Assembly: GCA_947683425.1 (NCBI GenBank)
Contig: CANTUQ010000073.1
Location: 9,024,501 to 9,088,500 of the forward strand
Length of the DNA stretch: 64,000 nucleotides
From: Excoecaria cochinchinensis
Lineage: Eukaryota; Streptophyta; Magnoliopsida; Malpighiales; Euphorbiaceae
Direction of reading: 5' to 3'
Position numbers and translations under genes: made by a program. Within the stretch, counting starts at the first letter, position 1; every line of letters begins with the position of its first letter. This document shows positions 56,921 to 64,000 of this stretch, one piece after another. The notes under the pieces are model-generated. The model made no database searches, was not told the DNA's origin, and saw only the letters and a list, made by a program, of their open reading frames with translations.

Positions 56921-58185
56921 ATGGTGCGGACAAAGCATGTGGCTGATAAAGGGAAGAGGGCGGCAAAGGGGTCCAGTGAGAGCCCAGATCTTGTGCGTCT
57001 CCAAAACCTGTTTGAATGCCCTTTCCCCATAATTTCTGAGGAGGAAACTGAGAAATTTGACTATTTTAACAAGAAAACATATGTTGGCATGTGGCATGTA
57101 GATTTCTCCCTGTTAAATACTTTAGGCATCACTGAAAAGTTTGAAAAACATTTGAAATATATGAAATGGGGGAAATTTGTACATTTGAATCTTCCTATTA
57201 ACCGTGCTTGGGCCCTTGAGTTTTTTGTTACCCTTGACTATGTTGATAAACGTAAAACTCAATTAAAATTTAGACATCAAAGGTACTGAATATGTTTTTG
57301 GGTTTTAAGAAATGCATGATTGGTTTGGGTTTCCTCTTAATGGGAAGATATTTGATCCACATTTGTTTGATCCTAAGCCTGTTTGGAAGCAATTGTCTGG
57401 TCTTGATGCATTTAATAATAAGAATTCAACGAATCGCCAAATAAAGGATGATGTGTTAATGCTTTTTCATAAATATTTGTGTCATGCTTTATTTGGTAGG
57501 GTTGAGAGTTCTAAAGTGCAGACCAAGGATTTATTTGTGCTAAATTTATTACAATCTAAGAAAACCCCTTGCTCTATAGATTTCATTTTTGATGAATTAT
57601 ATCATGCTTCTACAGCTAAAAGTAAAACAGTGGGTGGTGACTGGTATAATTTTATGATGTTTACAGGACTTACATAATTTTCGTTTAGCGAAAGGTGCAT
57701 CTATGACCATGCTTGATGTGGTCTATTTGAGGCGGGCTAACCTTTTAACAAAAGGCGGTTAGCCACCCAAGTTTACTGATAGAGGTTTCCAGGTAGACAG
57801 TTCACGCGTTGATGAAGGGAAAGGAAAGGCTCCCGAGTCTTCTTCAGCAGTTGTGGCTCATGACTCTTCAGATGAGGATTCATCTGAGGACGAGGAGGCT
57901 GCTGGAGTTGACGCTACTGCTGGTAGGAATGCAGCAGACTCTGGATCTCATGTTAGGCTTGATCAAGTGGTACATCGGTTAGATGGAATTAAGGCTGCAA
58001 ATCAAAGTTTGGAGGCTCGGATGGACGTCCTTGAAACTACCATGAGGGCTGTCCACAAAAATCAGAACAGTATCAGCCGCAAACTTTTTCTTTTTTTTTG
58101 CCAGCAAAATGTTGCTTTTTTCCCTCTCCACCTGCTTCCCCTAGTGGGAATTGAGCTAAGTTCTCTCCACACAACTTTTTTTTAG
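56921..58185 (+). pseudogene. Athila env-like / ORF1-type protein gene
   Basis: Located between pol and the 3' LTR, where Athila elements carry their extra ORF. It starts at ATG 56921 (MVRTKHVADKGKRAAKGSSE), with a basic N-terminus. A frameshift near 57265 and a TAA at 57309-57311 follow. The next frame has MHDWFGFPLNGKIFDPHLFD and HKYLCHALFGRVESSKVQTK, DLFVLNLLQ, resembling the Athila ORF1 family. Another shift near 57670 leads to LHNFRLAKGASMTM, an acidic stretch (DSSDEDSSEDEEAAG) and a probable coiled coil (VHRLDGIKAANQSLEARMDV). I see no clear signal peptide. The function of this family is not established; 'env-like' is positional. It is described only, and is non-functional here. Confidence 0.75.
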
Positions 58186-59887
58186 TGTTATTTTTGTTCT
58201 TATTTTATCATGTTTTGTGTTTGTTCGTATATATGTCATTTTTATTGTTTTCTCACAATGGGGACATTGTGTTCTTCAAGTGTGGGGGACGTGCTCTGTT
58301 TTGTGTATATATGTATATATGTGTTTGTTTGAGTAGTGTAGCCTGTGTTATGCATGTGCTGCTAGTTTTAGTTTTTTATGTTTAGATTGTTTTAGGTTGT
58401 TTTAGGTATTTGATTTTGGAGCTTATATATTTGATGTTTATTTGGAAATAAATGCATGTATAGCTTGAACTTTTTACATTTAGTCTAAGTAGTCAAATTT
58501 TTGAACATTATTATTGTTTGTTTTACTTTGGCATTCTCATGTGCATAGTGAAGGGCATGATTTAGCAAAGCACTTTGGTGTAGGCTCTTTTTAAGTTGAA
58601 TATCTTTTCACATGTGAGCATAGATTGTTTTGCCAACTTATTGCTTAGGGTAGTTTGACCTATAGCTATGTGAGCTTTTGAAGCCTTATACAACAAATTT
58701 TTCTTGTATGAGAGCCTTAATATGCCATATCCTCCAGAACTTATTTTTAGTAAATTTTGAGTCTACATTATTAGTATGGGCTATACATGAGATATAATAA
58801 GGGCATTTAGAGTGAACCATTTTTGGCTTTCTTAAAAACCTTACCTTTTGACTTTTGGTAGCCAAGTTTGAGCCTATAACATATTTTTTGTTGTTAAGCA
58901 TATAATTAGCCATATCTTTTTGCCAAACAATAAACATTTCTTGTTGGTTAGCCTTATTATGGAGGGAATTAGTATTGATATAGCATAAGAGATGTTTTTA
59001 TTGATAAGCATGATAGTATTTAAAGTATGGTTGTTATTCCTTTATTTTCAAGTGTAGACATGCTAGTTTCTAAAAGAAAGAAAAAATTAAGTGGGATGTA
59101 GCATAAAATGCACCCACTAGAGTGTATAAAAAAAAAGAAAAGAGAGCAAGATGTATATCAAAATTTTTAATGTATTGGATGGAGCATAAAACGCACCCAT
59201 ACTATTTTTTCTTGCTACTTATAATATACAATAGAAGGAACTAGAATGTTCTTTGAAGGGGAAGGGAATTGGAAGTAAAACTATCATGTATTGCTAAACT
59301 GTTGAATCTCTTTTGTTATGTTGATAGTTTTTCTCTGTACAATAGTAGCTACCTAAATCCAAATTATCCTACCTGTACCTAAGCCACATTACCACCCTTA
59401 TAAGACCCTTTGATCTTCTTTACTGCCTTATACTAGTAGAGGAGGGGTTTACTAATTACAAGCCTATGGTAAGCAATGGCATATTTAAGGAATGAGAGAA
59501 ATACTAACCTTTAAACACTTGAGTGATTGAGTGCTTGAAGAATGTAGTGTTTGAGTGAGAATTACCTTAGGTAATGCTTTGTGTGAAATAATCTTTACAT
59601 GTGTTAAGATATTCAAAATCTTGAGTTCAAACATCCTTGTGCTTTGCAATTTCATGTTTTTCCAATTGTACATAAGGGTTGAAGTTTAATGAACAATGCT
59701 AATGTTTAGAAAGTTGCATACTTAGGCTAATATGTTAGGAGGTGATGGTTTATGCATGGGGTTTCTAAATATTTAGCAAATATAACTATGAGCTCCAATA
59801 TTTTTATGCATGTTCTTGTTTGTGTTAGTTGTTTTTGTTATTGTGTTGTTTTGCTTGGGGACAAGCAAAAGTCTAAGTGTGGGGGTT
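58186..59887 (+). other. 3' untranslated region of the Athila element
   Basis: No coding evidence. It contains two related Athila landmarks: GGGGACATTGTG...AAGTGTGGGGG at 58261-58288, and GGGGACAAGC...AAGTGTGGGGGTT at 59858-59887, the latter being the polypurine tract before the LTR. Between them are GCATAAAATGCACCCACTAG and GCATAAAACGCACCCATAC, two copies of a short repeat at about 59101 and 59186. Confidence 0.75.
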
Positions 59888-61172
59888 TGATATTAGCTTA
59901 AATAGCTCATATTTAATCCATGATTTATGAGTTAACAATAAGTGTGTGCAGTTAATTGTGTTAGAATTAGGTTTGTTTTATGTGTTTTTGTGAGTTTTAT
60001 GTGTATAGGGGAGAAATGAAGAAGAGAGGAGAAAGAAGCAGAAAATGAGCTAAGGAAGAAAAGTTTCTGTCACGAGCGCGACCAAAGGTGCCAAAGGAGA
60101 AAACAAGAGAAGAAGGAGGAAAAGGAGAAAGAGCCTGTCGCGACTAAGAAATTTGTCGCGACAAAGCGCGGAGGAGGCCAGTGCGAGCGAAAAATCAAGC
60201 GCTTCCTGTCGCGATTGCAAGAGAGAGGTCTGTTAGACACAAATTTTCAAATTTCACTTTGAAGGATCATGTCTCTCCATCAACAATTGCAACCTTTATG
60301 AAGAGACAGCTTAAAAGACATGTTCAGAAATTATAAATTTCATTTATAATTGTAATTTACAGAGTTGAATATAATTAGTTTGTAATTATTTCTATAAGTT
60401 AGAGACATAATTTTTTTTCTTTTTTTAAGTAAACTTATGTATTGAAAAAAAGATACTTTGCAAGGAAGAAGATTACTTTTGGTGAATTGAACAAGGGTTG
60501 AGAAATCTCCTTCTTTAGTTCTTAACTTTTGATTCTTCTTTATAATTTTATATGATGCAATGATGAACTTGAATCTTTAATTCAATATTTCATTATTCAA
60601 ATCAATTTAGTAATCTTGTTTGTAGAATTTCCTATTGGTATGTTATGCATGATTATTATAAGTTTGAGTTTTATTGAGGAATGAATTCTTACTTATATTT
60701 AATTGGAAATTCATCATGAAAACATTATTTGAGAAATCATAATGTGGAATTGGTTGTTACAGGTTGTTCTCTAATCCTTAGATTTGCATGTATAAATTTC
60801 TAATCCATTAATGAGAATTTTGAATTAGAATTAGATATGCATGTTTTAGGAAATCTAATTTATGTCGAGAGAGTAAATTAGGATTTTATTCAACTTGGCT
60901 TGCATGACAAGAGTACTTTAATTATTAAGAATAAATACTTCAAGTTCCATGTATATTTTTAACATTATTGATCCATTTATCTTCTCTGATTATCAATAAC
61001 TACTTTTAGATAATTTGCAAGTATAGTTTAGAATTAATCATTGTAAACAAGATTAAAATCAAGTTGTAATAGTAAGTAAAAATCACATTCCTCGTGGGAT
61101 CGATATCTTTTGTACTATTTCGATACATCATATGCTTGCAGAAAATTAGCACTTATAAAATAGGCTAATAAG
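59888..61172 (+). repeat. Athila LTR shared by two tandem internal regions
   Basis: Starts TGATATTAGC right after the purine tract. It ends near GGCTAATAAG, a few bases before an Asp-type primer site. About 1.29 kb. It holds a cluster of CGCGAG-type modules at 60066-60220. It serves as 3' LTR of the Athila copy to its left and 5' LTR of the copy to its right. The exact right boundary is uncertain by a few bases. Confidence 0.8.
60066..60220. repeat. CGCGAG-type modules in Athila LTR
   Basis: CTGTCACGAGCGCGACC near 60067; TGTCGCGAC and TTGTCGCGACAAAGCGCGG at 60136-60171; CCTGTCGCGATTGCAAGAG near 60207. The 17 bases at 60158-60174 are identical to 49916-49932 in the LTR of element F, extending beyond the dyad itself. 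Confidence 0.8.
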
Positions 61173-61176
61173 TTTT

Positions 61177-61194
61177 TGGCACCGTTGCCGAGGA
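61177..61194 (+). promoter_or_regulatory. Primer binding site of Athila (Asp-tRNA type)
   Basis: TGGCACCGTTGCCGAGGA, two changes from the canonical Athila site TGGCGCCGTTGCCGGGGA. Confidence 0.88.
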
Positions 61195-61322
61195 CTGGAT
61201 GATTTTTGCAATTATGAATATTGATTTATGATTTTGGATTACAATTTTTACTTTGTTTGTTTGTGTGTGTGTTTTGTTTGACTTTGAGTTTTGATTTTGG
61301 TTTTTACAGGATTTGAAAGTTC

Positions 61323-62600
61323 ATGCCTAGTACAAGAAGTTCACAAGAAGAACTTGAACTGTTGAATCCTGAAATTGAAAGATTTTTGTCAAGTAACTGA
61401 CAATCTAATAGAAAAAAGAACAAGAATAAAGACCAATTATCATCGCTAAAGAGAATCCACCAAGACTAATGGACTTTGCAACCCCAGCATTGAGTGGTGC
61501 TCAACAAGGAGTGGTAAGACCAACAGTAAATGCTAACCAATTTGAGATTAAACCTTCACATTTACAAATGATTCAAAATAGTATTCAGTTTTACGGTTTG
61601 GCAAATGAGGATCCCAATGCTCATTTGGCAAATTTTCTTGAAATTTGTGATACTTTTAAAATTAATGGTATTTCGGTGGATGCAATTAAGCTTAGGCTCT
61701 TTCCTTTCACTTTGAAAGATAAAGCCAAAGCTTGGTTGAACTCACTCACAAGGGGATCAATCACTACTTGGGACCAATTGGCTCAAGCTTTTCTATCAAA
61801 ATATTTTCCCTTAGCTAAAATAGCCAAGATTATAAAAGATATCACAACCTTTGTGCAACATGAGAATGAATCTTTGTATAAAGCATGGGAAAGGTTTAAA
61901 GAGTTGCAATGAATGTGCCCACACCACAATCTTCCAAGGGAGCTTTTGATGCAAACTTTTTACAATGGAGTCAACCCTACTATAAGGGGCACCATAGATG
62001 CTGCAGCTGGTGGTTCTTTGATGAGAAAAACAACTGAAGCAGGATTTGAGCTATTGGAAGAGATGGCAATGAACAATTATATGTGGCCAACCGATAGAGT
62101 AAGAGAATCTAACTCTAATACTAGGTGGGTGCATTCAGTTGATTCTATGGTAGCTTTACACGCTCAAATTGAAGCCTTGACTAAAAAAGTTAGTAGCCTG
62201 GAAATGGGGGGTAATCCACAAAATGTATGCACCATTTGTGGCCAACACAGTCATGCAAGTGAGGTATGTAATTTTGGAGTAAATAGTATGGAGGAACAAG
62301 TTAACTTCATCCAAGGGCAAGGGCGTGGTAACCCATAGTCAAATATGTATAATCCAGGTTGGAGAAACCATCCAAATTTTTCTTGGGGAAATAGTAGCAA
62401 CCAAAATAGGGGTGTAGGTTTTCAACCACCTCAAGATAGATTTGGAGCTTTAGAGGTTAAGATGGATAGGTTTTTGGAGGGTATTAACATGAAATTCAAT
62501 TCATAAAAAGAGAACTAGAAGAGGCTGGAAAATAAGTTTGATCAAATTACAAAGAACCAAGCCTCATCCATCCATAACTTAGAAGTGCAAATAGGACAAA
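61323..62600 (+). pseudogene. gag: Athila gag
   Basis: The N-terminus at ATG 61323 (MPSTRSSQEELELLNPEIER) ends at a TGA, 61398-61400, and a frame change precedes 61469. From 61469 a single frame runs to the window end. It reads FEIKPSHLQMIQNSIQFYGL, NEDPNAHLANFLEICDTFKI, LRLFPFTLKDKAKAWLNSLT and YFPLAKIAKI. TGA at 61910-61912 follows, then MCPHHNLPRELLMQTFYNGV and a zinc knuckle CTICGQHSHASEVC. TAG 62336, TAA 62504 and TAG 62516 interrupt an Asn/Gly-rich tail (YNPGWRNHPNFSWGN). The capsid block (AWLNSLTRGSITTWDQL) is characteristic of Athila. All four stops in the main frame can be single C-to-T changes from Arg or Gln codons. Confidence 0.88.
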
Positions 62601-64000
62601 TTGCCAAGGCTTTACCTTCAAGAATGCAAGGGAATTTACCAAGCAATATAGAGGAAAATCCAAGGGAGCATCTTAAAGCAATCAAATTGAGGTCAGGTAA
62701 ATCCTACACTAGTGAATTTGTTAATACTAACAAGAGTGGAGATGTGCAGGAAAATGGGGATCAGAATGACCATTTTGTCGCGAGCACGATACCCTTCGTG
62801 AGTGCGATAGAGGAGAGATCGAGCAATGTCATGAGCGTGGTACCTTTCGCGAGCGCGACAGCAGGAGGAGAGTCTTCTATTGTGAGCGTGACACCTGTAG
62901 CGGACGCGATAGAAGGGGCATCTAAGGATACTTCTTCCAAAGTTTTTCAACCTCGGCCACCATTTCCTCAACGTCTTAAGCAGCAACACCAAGATAAGCA
63001 ATTCCAATCTTTCATTTATAAATTAAAGTATTTGCATATAAATTTAAATTTTATTGAGGCTATAACACAAATTCCTAATTATGCAAAATTTCTTAAAGAT
63101 TTAATTTTTAAGAAAAGGAATTGGGAAGATGTATCTACTGTGGCATTGACTGAAGCATGTTGTTCTATAATTTCTAATAATTTGCCTACTAAGCCTAAAG
63201 ATAATGGGAGTTTTACTATTCCTTGTACTTTAGGGGATGTGGAGTTTCCTAAATGTTTATGCGATTTAGGGGCAAGTATCAATCTCATGCCATTGTCTAT
63301 CTTTAAGAAACTAGGATTGGATTATGTTAAGCCTACATCAATGGTATTATAATTGGCTGACCAATCACTTAAGAAACCATTTGGAATTGTTGAAGATGTG
63401 CTTGTGAAAGTAGACAAATTCATATTGCCTGCTGACTTTGTTATATTGGATTTTTCTTATGATATGAAATGCCCTTTGATATTAGGAAGACCTTTTATGA
63501 GAACTGGTAGGGCTTTAGTTGATGTATATGAAGGAACTCTAGTCTTACGAGTAGGGGAAGATAGTGTAGAATATCACATGGATAAGGCACTAAAATACCC
63601 CATAGATGAGAATGTTTGCATGAAAGTTGATATCATTGATGCATGTGTTGTGGAAGTAATGGAAAATGCAGGTCATAATGAGGATAGTAATGAAGAGGAA
63701 GCTCATGAAGAGGTGGAACAAGACAGCTCAAGGCCTGAAACTTTATTCAGAAATGAAGCACCTTTACCACCTTCAATAGTAAGTCCTCCTAATGTGGAAT
63801 TAAAAGAACTACCTAGCCATTTGAGGTATGCATTTCTTGGCTCTAATCATACTTTGCCTATCATTGTGTCTAACAAATTATCTAATGAGCAAGAGTCTTC
63901 ATTATTAGAGGTTGTTAGAAAAAGGATAAAGAGTATTGGCTGGCAAATTTCTGACTTAAAAAGAATTAGTCCTAATGTTGTCATGCATAGGATCAATATG
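62601..64000 (+). pseudogene. pol: Athila gag-pol linker and protease, runs off window
   Basis: Same frame as the gag. It has EENPREHLKAIKLRSGKSYT, then an insert (about 62770-62930) encoded by CGCGAG modules, FPQRLKQQHQDKQFQSFIYK-like sequence and NYAKFLKDLIFKKRNWEDVS. The protease active-site block is CLCDLGASINLMPLSIFKKL. TAA at 63350-63352 interrupts it, then LADQSLKKPFGIVEDVLVKV and CPLILGRPFMRTGRALVDVY. An acidic linker and a pre-RT segment (YAFLGSNHTLPIIVSNKLS, WQISDLKRISPNVVMHRI) are open to the last base. RT would begin just outside the window. Confidence 0.88.
62775..62915 (+). repeat. CGCGAG modules inside Athila coding sequence
   Basis: Six modules in three loose pairs: GTCGCGAGCACGATA + CGTGAGTGCGATAG, GTCATGAGCGTGGTA + CGCGAGCGCGACAG, TTGTGAGCGTGACA + TAGCGGACGCGATAG. 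They are in frame and encode related segments (VASTIPFVSAI, VMSVVPFASAT, VSVTPVADAI) between conserved gag-pol blocks. Confidence 0.82.

Overview
This is plant nuclear DNA, almost certainly from a flowering plant. Everything recognisable in it is repetitive. I find no host gene, no rRNA or canonical tRNA gene and no CRISPR array. The plant assignment rests on three Ty3/gypsy clades that occur together: chromoviruses of Tekay/Del type (initiator-Met primer site, LTRs of 2.3-2.8 kb, C-terminal chromodomain), TAT/Ogre-type elements (Arg-type primer site, long 3' UTRs with tandem repeats) and Athila-type elements (Asp-type primer site, env-like ORF after pol). The species cannot be named. Such nesting is typical of pericentromeric or other heterochromatic DNA.

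Left half (1-29.9 kb). A minus-strand TAT element (called H here) is the oldest layer. It has been hit four times: by a plus-strand LTR whose 3' end is at 2412; by a solo Tekay-like LTR (2643-7804, target-site duplication CCCTT) that itself carries a 1474-bp Mutator-like foldback element with a 9-bp duplication; by a structurally complete TAT copy B (9052-19046) that keeps only gag between its LTRs; and by plus-strand TAT copy C (from 19598), which has decayed gag-pol with an inverted RT scrap. C's 3' LTR is cut off at about 29912.

Right half (29.9-64 kb). An Athila integrase is split by element D (30155-56305, duplication TGATG). D is split inside gag by element E (33623-52303, GGGAA). E is split inside its 3' LTR by element F (42407-51184, TCTGT). 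All are plus strand, giving a four-level nest. D carries gag only. E has gag and pol full of nonsense codons. F is the best preserved, with one stop codon separating RT/RNase H from integrase and a deletion joining protease to RT. D's 3' LTR also holds a 396-bp head-to-head palindromic dimer of a tRNA-like, SINE-like unit (54454-54849, TCACA). After D come the rest of the Athila integrase, an env-like ORF, a single Athila LTR and then a second Athila gag-protease in tandem, cut by the window end.

Most striking signals. (1) A GC-rich dyad, TGTCGCGA(G/T)CGCGACA, often in pairs one base apart, fills the LTRs of D, E and F. It recurs in the Athila LTR and inside Athila coding sequence. The two LTRs of one element repeatedly differ by having one versus two modules at matching sites. 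(2) A double stem-loop is conserved near the 3' end of every Tekay-like LTR here. (3) Nearly all nonsense codons look like C-to-T or G-to-A changes. (4) Two gag-only elements from different clades lie in the same window.
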